Notes: generated from the sequence alone by a model not told the origin. Counted from the first letter of the stretch, positions 1 to 7,329 are shown. The stretch is 23,418 nt of DNA from an uncultured Blautia sp. (GCA_934408705.1 CAKRVL010000034.1:1-23418), one strand, 5' to 3'. Translations and numbers: made by a program.

Positions 1-2
1 AT

Positions 3-75
3 GGAGCATTAGCTCAGTTGGTAGAGCACTTGACTTTTAATCAAGTTGTCCGGGGTTCGAATCCCCGATGCTTCA
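3..75 (+). tRNA. tRNA-Lys (anticodon UUU)
   Basis: A full cloverleaf can be drawn. The 7-bp acceptor stem pairs GGAGCAT with ATGCTTC (one G-U). The D arm is AGCTCAGTTGGTAGAGC, the anticodon arm ACTTGACTTTTAATCAAGT carries TTT, and the T arm is CGGGGTTCGAATCCCCG. The discriminator base is A75 and CCA is not encoded. The TTT anticodon reads lysine codons AAA/AAG. A T-rich terminator hairpin follows directly. Other tRNA genes may lie upstream, outside the window. Confidence 0.97.
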
Positions 76-87
76 CTTCATAAAGCA

Positions 88-126
88 CTGGAAATCTTTA
101 ATAAATAAGGATTTCCAGTTTTTTTA
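88..126 (+). terminator. Rho-independent terminator of tRNA-Lys
   Basis: A perfect 9-bp stem (CTGGAAATC at 88-96, GATTTCCAG at 110-118) is followed by a run of seven T from 119. It lies 12 nt after the tRNA, on the same strand. Confidence 0.9.
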
Positions 127-138
127 TTTAACTGAATT

Positions 139-183
139 AAGCAAGTCCCCTGCAGAGTTGTGTGTGAAGCAGGGGACTTGCTT
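139..183 (-). terminator. Terminator-like hairpin after yedF
   Basis: A perfect 15-bp inverted repeat (139-153 with 169-183, core CAAGTCCCCTGC) lies 11 nt past the yedF stop codon. The T-tract on the minus strand is weak (AATTCAGTTAAAT), so it may end the serine hydrolase-DUF3343-yedF transcript inefficiently, or protect its 3' end. Confidence 0.6.
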
Positions 184-193
184 GTGTAAGGTA

Positions 194-826
194 TTAAGGA
201 CGAATAATAGTTTTAGCGTTTTCCATGATTTCAACGATTTCGTACATATTGGATACACCGCCTACTGCAAGGTTTTCTTTTAGCTTGTAGAAATCAAGGC
301 AGGTACCGCAGGTGAGGATCTTTACACCCTCTGCGTCCAGAGATTTCAGATCCTCCAGAGAATCGGAGCCTTCGCAGGTAAGGTAAGCACCGGAATTATA
401 ACAGAGAATAGTTTCGGGGAGCTGATCCTGTTTAGTCAGAGCAAAGATAAAAGATTTCATAAGAAGCTTTCCAAGCTGTTCTTCTCCGTCTCCCATTGTA
501 TTGGCAGATAAGACAACTACCATTCCATGACGTTTGGAATCAGGTGTGCAAGGTGTTGCGTTGTCTGATGATGTAGAAACAGAAGCTGTATGTGCATCTT
601 TTTCTGGAACCTGGAAGGTTACAGCGAAGTCTTTCTCTGCTTTTTTTTCAGAGGAAACTGTAAAGCCTTTACTGTTTCCGAATTTTGTAAGATTTTGAAC
701 TGCGATTTCATTGTCAACAAGAACGGTAAGAATACCTCCCTGAGTCATTTCTTCAGATGCTTTCTTCGCATTAACAACTGGGAGCGGGCATGCCATTCCT
801 CTTGCGTCTACTGTTTTGTTATTCAT
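194..826 (-). CDS. yedF: YedF: TusA-like / DsrE-like fusion linked to selenium metabolism
   Basis: A 210-aa cytosolic protein with two domains. Residues 1-75 are a TusA/SirA-like fold with the signature CPLP motif (Cys13), the persulfide-carrying cysteine of TusA. Residues about 100-210 are a DsrE-like domain with a conserved CGTC motif (Cys173, Cys176). This domain pair and length match the family named selenium metabolism protein YedF, which often occurs near selD and cysteine desulfurase genes. Its exact reaction is not settled; carrying sulfur or selenium as a per(sulfo/seleno)sulfide is the usual inference. It is the last gene of a minus-strand operon after the DUF3343 gene, with an AGGAGA ribosome binding site. 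selD and selA are not in this window. Confidence 0.88.
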   Translation of the reverse strand: MNNKTVDARGMACPLPVVNAKKASEEMTQGGILTVLVDNEIAVQNLTKFGNSKGFTVSSEKKAEKDFAVTFQVPEKDAHTASVSTSSDNATPCTPDSKRHGMVVVLSANTMGDGEEQLGKLLMKSFIFALTKQDQLPETILCYNSGAYLTCEGSDSLEDLKSLDAEGVKILTCGTCLDFYKLKENLAVGGVSNMYEIVEIMENAKTIIRP

Positions 827-870
827 ATGAAAATTTCTCCTGTTAAAATGTATTTATAGTTAATATTGGG

Positions 871-1107
871 TTAGATCATACATTCATAAATTCCTTCAGG
901 TTCCAATTCCTGCTTCTGAAGTATTTTCTCAAGGGTTGTAAGGTCATTAAGCCCAGCACACCAGGAAAGTCCACAGCTGGCAGAGATACTTCTGGGAACG
1001 GGAATCAACCTGCCGGGAGCGCCAATAGCTTTGCAGGATTTTTCCATAGCGATGGCATCTGTAGTGCAGCGAAATGTGATGATCAGCCGTTTTTCCTGAT
1101 TTATCAT
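871..1107 (-). CDS. DUF3343 protein, putative Se/S carrier
   Basis: A 78-aa protein matching the DUF3343 family (putative Se/S carrier-like). It has an N-terminal beta strand (RLIITFRCTTDAI) and the cysteine motif SCGLSWC near residues 48-54, where family members keep their reactive cysteines. The start ATG overlaps the stop of the upstream serine hydrolase by 4 nt (ATGA) and has a GGAGGT site, which indicates translational coupling. yedF lies 44 nt downstream. The DUF3343-YedF pair recurs in anaerobic Firmicutes, which supports a joint role in selenium or sulfur delivery; this is family knowledge plus context, not a shown function. Confidence 0.85.
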   Translation of the reverse strand: MINQEKRLIITFRCTTDAIAMEKSCKAIGAPGRLIPVPRSISASCGLSWCAGLNDLTTLEKILQKQELEPEGIYECMI

Positions 1108-2936
1108 GAGGTACCTCCCGGAAAACCATGAGAAACTGGTTCAATAGTCTGTTCCATCACTTTATGAAGTAATTCCAGGCCTCCTGTGCCTTTAAAAGCT
1201 CCGTATAGGAAATTGTTGGAGATTTCTTCTGTGATGGATTCAAGTCCCTCTATAATCATGCCCTTGCCTGGTGTTTCGTACCAGCGGATAAGGAGCTCAT
1301 CCTCTGGCATGAAAAAGATGTGAATCTTTCTGTGTACGCATTCTTCAAGAAACGTGAAATCCAGCTTCAGTACGGTGATACCATTTTCGTCGGTGGTAAA
1401 TTCTCCGGAGGCAGCAATAAGATAACTTTCCTCATGAAGAGTAAGCCAGGATTCTTTGTATTTGCCCAGACCTACCGGGATATTGTGCCATTGGCCTGCT
1501 TCGAGAAAATTTACAAAGAAATCCACTTTTGTACAGGTGAAAGAAAGCTGTTGTACACCCTCAGCCATGTTATTGTGGAAAAGCTGGATAAATAAAGGGA
1601 AAAGTCCAATGCTTTTTGGGGAAAGATCAAAAATTTTACCATTAAGCTGTCGGATAAATTCATAGGGATCCGGTGAAGGAACTCCTTTCACATAATTCCA
1701 GTTATTTGGGTGAGCGTTGGTACTGCGGCGAAGTCCGGTGGAACTCTTCTTCCAGCCGCCCTTTCGAAGGGCAGGAAGTGTCTGGGTAGTGCGGGTGCCT
1801 TTTTCCAATTCTGTGGTAAGCCGTTTAAGAAGAGTCTCTGCGCATGGATTTTCAGGTAAAATATCAGCAGGATGAAAATCTCTTGGAAAATACTTTCGGA
1901 TAATATTCAGCATGACACAGTTTTGGAAAAGCTCGTTGTTGCCTGCATTGGTGACAATGACCATATTCATGTCCGGATAAACAATTACATTCTGACCTAG
2001 CATTCCATTAAATTCAAAGCTTCCCGGGCGTGATTCCATCCATAGCTGATAGCCGTATCCGAAAGTACCTTCAACACTTTCTTTGTGCTTGGCGGTGGAA
2101 ACCTCGACCCAGAATTCCGGGATGATCTGCTGGCCCTGCCATTTTCCCTTCTGGAGATAAAGCTGTCCAAGCTTTGCCATATCCTCAGTGCAGAGGAAAA
2201 GTCCCCATCCGCCCTTGGTAATGCCTTTAGGACAGGTTTCCCAGAAATAGCGGGTGATTCCAAGTGGTGTAAAAAGCCTTGGCTCCAGATATTCAGTAAG
2301 GGTTAGTCCTGTACGTTCTGTGACGATGGCGGACAGGACGTAGGTATTTAGACTGTTGTACTGGAAGCTTTCTCCAGGAGTGCCGGTTATGGAGGAATTA
2401 ATGTAGCTGGTGAGCCAGTCGTTGCCTGAGATAATTCCAGATTCGTTGAAGGTTACACCGCTGGTCATAGTAAGAAGGTTTTCTACAGTAATTTTTGGAC
2501 GAAAAATTTTAGTAAAGGGATTCAGATTTTTCTGAAAAATATCATAAATATTTTCATCCAGGGAAAGCTTGCCTTCTTCCACCAAAAGACCGATAGCCAT
2601 ACCTGTGATACTTTTGCACATAGAATGTGTTACATGCCAGATACGGCTGCGGTAAGGGGCGAAATTGGCCTCGCAGATGACTTTGCCGTTTCTAAGGACC
2701 ATAAAATGGTGCATATCTGTATATCGTGAGGTATCCAGATCCCGCAGCAGATCGGCCAGCATGTCAGAGGAAATACCCTGGCTCTCTGGTGTGGCGCGGG
2801 GGAATGGTTGTTCGTAAGGCTTTTCAAATGGAAATTCAGGCTTTTGCGGAAAAAAATCCACCCTGCTGGTGCCATTTGTTTTTCCTAGAATAATGTTTGT
2901 AATCAGTTCTGCAACTGCAATCTGCTCTTTTGACAT
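1104..2936 (-). CDS. Serine hydrolase, class C beta-lactamase / NylB-like family
   Basis: A 610-aa protein with no signal peptide. Residues about 50-375 form a beta-lactamase-related (PF00144) domain. It has the nucleophile motif SMCK (Ser105, Lys108), the tyrosine motif in FQYNSLNTY (Tyr193, Y-x-S as in NylB amide hydrolases rather than the usual Y-x-N), and a late GMLGQNVIVYPD strand matching the family's third active-site element. The remaining 230 or so residues are a C-terminal extension I do not recognise. It is the first gene of the operon, behind a consensus sigma-A promoter and an AAAGGAG site. The substrate cannot be told; an ester or amide is expected. Its coupling to two selenium/sulfur-type proteins is odd. 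Confidence 0.85.
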   Translation of the reverse strand: MSKEQIAVAELITNIILGKTNGTSRVDFFPQKPEFPFEKPYEQPFPRATPESQGISSDMLADLLRDLDTSRYTDMHHFMVLRNGKVICEANFAPYRSRIWHVTHSMCKSITGMAIGLLVEEGKLSLDENIYDIFQKNLNPFTKIFRPKITVENLLTMTSGVTFNESGIISGNDWLTSYINSSITGTPGESFQYNSLNTYVLSAIVTERTGLTLTEYLEPRLFTPLGITRYFWETCPKGITKGGWGLFLCTEDMAKLGQLYLQKGKWQGQQIIPEFWVEVSTAKHKESVEGTFGYGYQLWMESRPGSFEFNGMLGQNVIVYPDMNMVIVTNAGNNELFQNCVMLNIIRKYFPRDFHPADILPENPCAETLLKRLTTELEKGTRTTQTLPALRKGGWKKSSTGLRRSTNAHPNNWNYVKGVPSPDPYEFIRQLNGKIFDLSPKSIGLFPLFIQLFHNNMAEGVQQLSFTCTKVDFFVNFLEAGQWHNIPVGLGKYKESWLTLHEESYLIAASGEFTTDENGITVLKLDFTFLEECVHRKIHIFFMPEDELLIRWYETPGKGMIIEGLESITEEISNNFLYGAFKGTGGLELLHKVMEQTIEPVSHGFPGGTS

Positions 2937-2983
2937 AAGGTGCTCCTTTCTGTGGGAAAGCGGTAGAAGTTGCTGTTAGGGTT

Positions 2984-3012
2984 ATTGTAGCAGTGGGGAA
3001 GAGGAGTGTCAA
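2984..3012 (-). promoter_or_regulatory. Sigma-A promoter of the serine hydrolase-DUF3343-yedF operon
   Basis: On the minus strand TTGACA (3012-3007), a 17-bp spacer and TACAAT (2989-2984) form a near-perfect housekeeping promoter about 48 bp upstream of the start codon. Confidence 0.85.
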
Positions 3013-3185
3013 TAAGGGGGAAACAGGTGCGTATGCCAGTCAGAAAAAAGTCCTGAGGAAAAAATAAATTTATGAATTGGTTCTAGGAGGCTGCCGGTCA
3101 GGCATAAATATAACTATACCTGCACAATCATGGAAGGTGCGCAGTTCCATAGTGGTTGTCCGGGGATGGAAAAAGGAGGATCTTT

Positions 3186-3524
3186 ATGAAGCATTTGAAA
3201 AAGTATTTCAACCAGAAAAAAGGTTATAGTTTGAAAGAATTTTTCAATATGGTAATGACTGTGATGACCTGCTTTTTTACAAAAATAATAAATGAAAATA
3301 GCAAGTGGACGATTAAAAAAATGGCTGTCGGAAAGCTGTCAGGAATGAATCAGCGGCTGTCTGTGTCAATGGAATGGAGGCCAGATACCGGTAAAATTGC
3401 TGATGGACAAGCTGTAGTGGAACAAATTGGAATGCGTGGAAGAAAAGGAAACAGGATACGAGATGTTTCATATGAGAAAGGACTGCCGTGCACAGAAATT
3501 AGAGAATGCAGAGGCAGTCCATAA
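3186..3524 (+). CDS. Small hypothetical protein (doubtful)
   Basis: A 112-aa basic ORF. The ATG at 3186 follows a textbook AAAGGAGGA site (3172-3180) at good spacing, which is why I prefer it to a TTG at 3156. The N-terminus (MKHLKKYFNQKKGYSLKEFF) is lysine-rich and is followed by a moderately hydrophobic stretch (FNMVMTVMTCFF). The second half is low in order and resembles no family I know. No clear promoter is visible, and it ends close to the convergent metallophosphoesterase gene. It may be a small membrane-associated protein, a decayed gene remnant, or a chance ORF behind a good ribosome site. Confidence 0.35.
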   Translation: MKHLKKYFNQKKGYSLKEFFNMVMTVMTCFFTKIINENSKWTIKKMAVGKLSGMNQRLSVSMEWRPDTGKIADGQAVVEQIGMRGRKGNRIRDVSYEKGLPCTEIRECRGSP

Positions 3525-3567
3525 GGATACAGGAGTGATTTAGTAGGATCTGGCAACAGTGGAATAA

Positions 3568-4758
3568 TTAGTTGTGAAAATGGACTGTAATCGAACAGAT
3601 TTCGCTGTTGGTGCCTACTCTCATGTTCGGTCCCCAGATTCCGGCTCCGGAGGTGACAATATTTTGCATGTGGCCTTTTTGAAGGTAACCACAGGTATTT
3701 TCCCAGAATAAATGGATGATCAGGTTTCCGGGGAAAATCTGGCCGTCATGGGTGTGACCGCAAAGGTCAAGGTCAACACCGGCAGAAGCAGTCTCTTCCA
3801 GCTCTTTAGGCTGGTGGTCAATGAAAATAATGGGTTTGCTCTGGTCCAGATTTTTGGTAAGCTGGGCCGGAGTAGCTCTTGAACCTTCTACTTTTTCACA
3901 GCGGGAAGCATCACGCCGGCCAACTATATAAAATTTGTTATCAATTAAGAGTGATTCATCATTTAGCAGATGGATTCCTGCATCTGTAAGAAATTCTTCC
4001 ATTCTGGGATCGTTATAGCTGTTTTCTGTTCCATTAAAGGTAAAGCCTGCGAGAATGGGTTCATTGAGATCATGATTGCCCCAGCAAGCGTAAACGCCGT
4101 ATTTGGATTTAATTCCTTTCAGAATATCTTTTAATTCATCTGGCTTGGAAATAGCATCGTATTCATTATCAAAAATGTCTCCTGCAATACAGACCACATC
4201 TGCATTTTCAGCATTGATTTTTTTCACTATCCGTCTGGCCTGGGCGGTGCCCATGCTGTAACCGAAATGGGTATCTGCAAGAAGCACAATTTTCAGGGAA
4301 TCCATGCCGTCTACTGTTTTTGTTACGTTTACCTCATAAGGTGTAGTATTTACTTGAGAAACGTGAAGTATTCCGTAGATACTGAGGGTTATGATCAGCA
4401 AGGTACAGATCAGTCCGGTAATTACGAAGGTACTTTGCTGTCCGATAAAATGGGCATGAAATATGTATTTCAATATCAGGCGTCCCAGATCTACAATGGC
4501 AATTACCAGAAGAATGTAGATAAAGGTGCCAAGAAAATAGTTGCCGGTGTGCTTCAGTATGCGGCGCAGTCTGACAGGTTTTTTAACAAGAAAACCGGTA
4601 AGCAGGGCTGTTGCTAATATTATGTAAACTCCTACAAAGGAAACGCGAAATGCCATTGTCTGAAAAAGCCTGTGGCAGGCGCTCATCCAGCGTATCATCC
4701 ATTGGACAACGTAGAAGTTGATCAGAATGTATAAAGGTGCAAGAAATAGTGCAACCAT
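3568..4758 (-). CDS. Membrane-anchored metallophosphoesterase (YkuE-like)
   Basis: A 396-aa protein. The N-terminal 140 residues hold about four membrane segments. The calcineurin-like phosphoesterase domain follows with all its metal-binding blocks: DTH (Asp162, His164), GD (194), GNHD (227-230), DHQP (314-317) and GHTH (334-337). This arrangement fits YkuE-type enzymes, which act on phosphoesters at the membrane; the true substrate is unknown. I place the start at ATG 4758 because GGAGG (4769-4765) sits 6 nt upstream. A longer reading from a TTG at 4809 has no good ribosome site. It is transcribed alone from a promoter at 4831-4859, divergent from the spoIID-like gene. Confidence 0.87.
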   Translation of the reverse strand: MVALFLAPLYILINFYVVQWMIRWMSACHRLFQTMAFRVSFVGVYIILATALLTGFLVKKPVRLRRILKHTGNYFLGTFIYILLVIAIVDLGRLILKYIFHAHFIGQQSTFVITGLICTLLIITLSIYGILHVSQVNTTPYEVNVTKTVDGMDSLKIVLLADTHFGYSMGTAQARRIVKKINAENADVVCIAGDIFDNEYDAISKPDELKDILKGIKSKYGVYACWGNHDLNEPILAGFTFNGTENSYNDPRMEEFLTDAGIHLLNDESLLIDNKFYIVGRRDASRCEKVEGSRATPAQLTKNLDQSKPIIFIDHQPKELEETASAGVDLDLCGHTHDGQIFPGNLIIHLFWENTCGYLQKGHMQNIVTSGAGIWGPNMRVGTNSEICSITVHFHN

Positions 4759-4830
4759 AGGAAACCTCCGTTTTATATTGGAAAAGTCGCTGACTGACAA
4801 TTTTTTCAAAGTCTGTGCAACAATGGCTAC

Positions 4831-4859
4831 AGTATACTACGGGGAATAAATTTTTGCAA
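4831..4859 (-). promoter_or_regulatory. Sigma-A promoter of the metallophosphoesterase gene
   Basis: On the minus strand TTGCAA (4859-4854), 17 bp, TATACT (4836-4831). It overlaps the sigma-E-like promoter of the opposite gene. Confidence 0.65.
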
Positions 4860-4872
4860 TTGTACATATAAT
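4844..4872 (+). promoter_or_regulatory. Sigma-E-like (mother cell) promoter of the spoIID-like gene
   Basis: GAATAAA (4844-4850), 14 bp, CATATAAT (4865-4872). This fits the Bacillus sigma-E pattern (KMATATT, 14-15 bp, CATACANT) at 5 of 7 and 7 of 8 positions. No sigma-A -35 lies at the right distance from the TATAAT. spoIID is a sigma-E gene in Bacillus, so the match makes sense. Inference from pattern only. Confidence 0.55.
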
Positions 4873-4899
4873 AGGGAAAAAAGGCAGCAGAGGCATTGC

Positions 4900-5760
4900 A
4901 TGGGAAAATGGCTTCGGAGGTTTTGTTCATCTGGCTTTTTTATACCGTTTATTTTATTGTTACCATATGTATGTACAATTGTGTTAAGTGGGGCAGATAA
5001 AGCACTTTTGCTGTATTCACCGGGGGAGGAGGAAATGCTTCCGCTGGTGCTTGTGGTGCAGATGAAAGGAAATTATGAGGATGAGACCATGATGGCGCAG
5101 GCTGTGATAGCCAGATCAGAGGTGTACAGAAGATTGGAGGAAGGGGAAAATAAAAGGGAGATTTTAAAGGAGGTAAATAAGAAGCTTACCGGAAAAAAAT
5201 ATTTGCCCAGATATAGAGTAGCGTGGAAGTTGCTGTGTATGGAAAATCGGCTTCAGCAGTCCGGGAGGGCAGTGGAGGCAACGACTGGGCAGGTGCTTAC
5301 ATATAATGGAAAATTAAAGCCAGTTCCTTATCATGAAATCAGCAGTGGCAAAACCAGAGATGGAGTGGAGGTTTTTCACAGCGAAGAATATGCATATTTG
5401 AAGTCTGTGGATAGCAGTCAGGATAAAGAGTCTCCGGATTATGTAAACAGTACATATGTGCCAATGGATCAGCTTCCGGCAAATCTGGTGATAAAAAAAC
5501 GGGACAGCGCAGGTTATGTTACTGCATTAACAGCAGATGGAAGCTGGCTGGAGGGCGAAGATTTCCGACAAGGCATGGGGCTTGCTTCGGCAGATTTTTC
5601 CGTGCAAAAATTGGGAAAAATGGCACGATTTCTTTGCAAGGGAAAAGGTCATGGACTGGGATTTTCCCAGTATGGTGGAAATGAGATGGCAAAAAACGGC
5701 AGCAGTTGGGAAGAAATTTTGACAACATATTTTCCGGAGATGGAGATTGAACGCAGATAA
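4900..5760 (+). CDS. spoIID: SpoIID/LytB-domain protein, sporulation engulfment
   Basis: A 286-aa protein with an N-terminal membrane segment (about 12-30) and an extracytoplasmic SpoIID domain. Seen motifs are MAQAVIARS (after residue 64, matching the family's LKAQAVAART), HEISSGKT near 147-154, and GKGHGLGFSQYGG at 248-260, the family hallmark. SpoIID is a lytic transglycosylase that cuts glycan strands during engulfment, working with SpoIIP and SpoIIM in the mother cell. The residue at the catalytic glutamate position appears to be Gln54 (VVQM instead of AxEM), so activity is in doubt. The next gene is SpoIIQ-like, as in other Clostridia where spoIID and spoIIQ are neighbours. SpoIID-family orthology is firm; strict one-to-one spoIID identity is likely. 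Confidence 0.82.
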   Translation: MGKWLRRFCSSGFFIPFILLLPYVCTIVLSGADKALLLYSPGEEEMLPLVLVVQMKGNYEDETMMAQAVIARSEVYRRLEEGENKREILKEVNKKLTGKKYLPRYRVAWKLLCMENRLQQSGRAVEATTGQVLTYNGKLKPVPYHEISSGKTRDGVEVFHSEEYAYLKSVDSSQDKESPDYVNSTYVPMDQLPANLVIKKRDSAGYVTALTADGSWLEGEDFRQGMGLASADFSVQKLGKMARFLCKGKGHGLGFSQYGGNEMAKNGSSWEEILTTYFPEMEIERR

Positions 5761-5905
5761 GCATCCCCCGCTTCAAGTGCGCGGAGCACTAAGCGGCGGG
5801 TGAAGGGGATGCTTATGTCAGTGGGAGCCTTCAGCTCCCACTGACAGATCGCGAAGCGATTGCGTTCATGAGCAAGTAGCGAAGCGGATTGCGAATGTCC
5901 GCTTT
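5759..5905. repeat. Structured intergenic repeat (nested palindromes)
   Basis: Between the spoIID-like and spoIIQ-like genes lies a run of hairpins: AAGCATCCCC/GGGGATGCTT (5759-5768 with 5805-5814, with smaller GC-rich stems inside), a perfect 12-bp stem GTCAGTGGGAGC/GCTCCCACTGAC (5817-5845), ATCGC-GAA-GCGAT (5848-5860) and AAGCGGA/TCCGCTT (5882-5904). The GCGAAGCGA-type wording repeats inside. It has no T-tract and no ORF, and looks like a dispersed REP-type intergenic element. It may also limit read-through or stabilise the spoIID mRNA end. Confidence 0.6.
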
Positions 5906-6012
5906 ACGAAAGGAAAGCTTATAAATATTGAATAAGATTTCAGATTCTGGATACCCTATAAATACAGATGGTACAACAGCTGTGAACAGAATGTATGTAG
6001 AGGTGAAAGAAT

Positions 6013-6795
6013 ATGAGGAAAAACAGAACAGCAAAAATTATTTTTAATGGCGGGCTCCTTGCGGTGATGGCAGTTCTGGGAGTGACTGCATATCAGGTTT
6101 CCAGTAAAAAGGAACATATTCAGGAGGTGCTTCCCCTGGAAAGTACGAAAGAGAGTGATATTGCCAAGGCGGATGAAGGGATAAATAAAGAGCCGTTGGC
6201 TGAAGCGGGAACAAATCTTGTGGAGGCCGAGCTGGATGATATGTCAGATACCGGCCTTTTGGATGGAATGTCAGATACCACAGCTCTGGCTGGAGAATCG
6301 TCATTAAAGGAGTCTGCGGATATTGGGGAGAGTACCAGTGTAAATGCGCAGGTTTCTCTGCATAAAGGACCGGAAATTAATTTTTCTGAAGATACATTGA
6401 TGGAATGGCCGGTAAATGGACATGTTATGATAGATTACAGCATGGATCAGAGCGTTTATTTTTCAACTCTGGATCAGTATAAATTAAGTCCTGCAATTGC
6501 GGTACAGGCTGTAGAAGGGGCACCGGTGGTCTCAGCAGTAAATGGCACTGTGTATTCTATAAAAAATGATGCACAGACAGGTACCACAGTGACAATGGAA
6601 CTGGGAAATGGATATCAGGCAATTTATGGTCAGCTTACAGATCTGGATGTAGCTGAAGGGGATACCGTTACGAAGGGATCTATTATCGGATATGTAGCCT
6701 CCCCTACCAAGTATTACAGCGAGGAGGGCAGCAATTTGTATTTCGCAATGAAAAAGGACGGGAAACCTATTGATCCGATCACATATTTACCGTGA
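6013..6795 (+). CDS. spoIIQ: SpoIIQ-like protein, degenerate M23/LytM domain
   Basis: A 260-aa protein with an N-terminal membrane anchor (about 10-28), an acidic linker of about 100 residues, and a C-terminal LytM (M23) fold at about 130-260. The fold is recognised by AVEGAPVVSAVNGTVYSI, VTMELGNGYQAIYGQL, VAEGDTVTKGSIIGYV and the closing PIDPITYL. The zinc ligands are missing: the HxxxD region is absent, YxHL reads YGQL, and HxH reads NLYF (241-244). It is therefore probably a binding or structural protein. In Clostridia SpoIIQ is made in the forespore and pairs with SpoIIIAH across the septum; position next to a SpoIID-like gene supports this. An AGAGGTGA site precedes the ATG. I found no convincing sigma-F promoter. 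Confidence 0.75.
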   Translation: MRKNRTAKIIFNGGLLAVMAVLGVTAYQVSSKKEHIQEVLPLESTKESDIAKADEGINKEPLAEAGTNLVEAELDDMSDTGLLDGMSDTTALAGESSLKESADIGESTSVNAQVSLHKGPEINFSEDTLMEWPVNGHVMIDYSMDQSVYFSTLDQYKLSPAIAVQAVEGAPVVSAVNGTVYSIKNDAQTGTTVTMELGNGYQAIYGQLTDLDVAEGDTVTKGSIIGYVASPTKYYSEEGSNLYFAMKKDGKPIDPITYLP

Positions 6796-6827
6796 CAGGT
6801 AAAATAAGAGATAGAAATTGTCACTGC

Positions 6828-6863
6828 TTTGACATTCACAAAAGTCAAAAAACAACGTATAAT
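6828..6863 (+). promoter_or_regulatory. Promoter with overlapping inverted repeat upstream of the GIY-YIG gene
   Basis: TTCACA (6835-6840), 17 bp, TATAAT (6858-6863) makes a good sigma-A promoter. A TTTGAC-N10-GTCAAA palindrome (6828-6833, 6844-6849) spans the -35 and could be an operator. The transcript would start inside the stem of the terminator just downstream, so its product is uncertain: a short RNA, or read-through to the gene at 7068. The rest of the stretch from 6914 to 7067 shows nothing I can name. Confidence 0.45.
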
Positions 6864-6913
6864 AAAGCAGGTGGGAAAGCTCGCAGTCGGTGTATATCTC
6901 CTACCTGCTTTTT
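6864..6913 (+). terminator. Rho-independent terminator after spoIIQ
   Basis: A 13-bp stem (AAAGCAGGTGGGA at 6864-6876 with TCCTACCTGCTTT at 6899-6911, one G-U) ends in a run of five T. Confidence 0.75.
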
Positions 6914-7067
6914 CCCGGGCTTGCAGAAAGCAGCCCCAGGCGAAATGCCGGATTGGAAAAATACAAGATTTGCAGCCGATTGCTTTTGAATAAAGATAAG
7001 GAGTGCCGCCAGAAGACGTATTCCGGTGCCTCCTTTACATAAATATATGCATAAGATGGGGAAAATT

Positions 7068-7310
7068 ATGAATTACACATACATTGTGCAATGTGCGGAT
7101 GGGACTCTTTATACTGGGTGGACAAACTGTCTGGAAAAGAGACTGAAGGCTCATAACAGTGGAAAAAATGGAGCGAAATATACGAAAACGAAGAGGCCGG
7201 TAACGCTTGTATATTATGAAGGATACGCCTCAAAGGAGGAGGCAATGAGCCGGGAATATGCAATTAAGCAGCTGCCCCGTGTGAAAAAACTGGCCTTAAT
7301 GGAGTTCTGA
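7068..7310 (+). CDS. GIY-YIG domain protein (YazA/YhbQ-type, UPF0213)
   Basis: An 80-aa single-domain protein. It opens with NYTYIVQCADGTLYTGWT, the two strands that carry the GIY-YIG element (here YIV...LYTG), followed by the helix with the conserved Arg (EKRLKAHNSG) and the late catalytic Glu (SREYAIKQL). Length and motifs match the small stand-alone UPF0213 group, thought to be structure-related endonucleases of unsettled role. I choose ATG 7068 since the domain begins at once and family members are about 80-95 aa; an in-frame GTG lies at 7026. It faces the hemolysin III gene tail to tail. Confidence 0.87.
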   Translation: MNYTYIVQCADGTLYTGWTNCLEKRLKAHNSGKNGAKYTKTKRPVTLVYYEGYASKEEAMSREYAIKQLPRVKKLALMEF

Positions 7311-7329
7311 AAACAGGGCAGCAAACTTC

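Noticed and set aside
68..283. 71-aa plus-strand frame starting in the tRNA
   Set aside because: It runs through the tRNA 3' end, two hairpins and the yedF gene end.
5906..6012. Sigma-F promoter for spoIIQ
   Set aside because: I looked for GYWTA followed at 15-16 bp by GGNRANAHTR. Single boxes occur (GCTTA; GGAAAGCTTA with one mismatch) but no correctly spaced pair.
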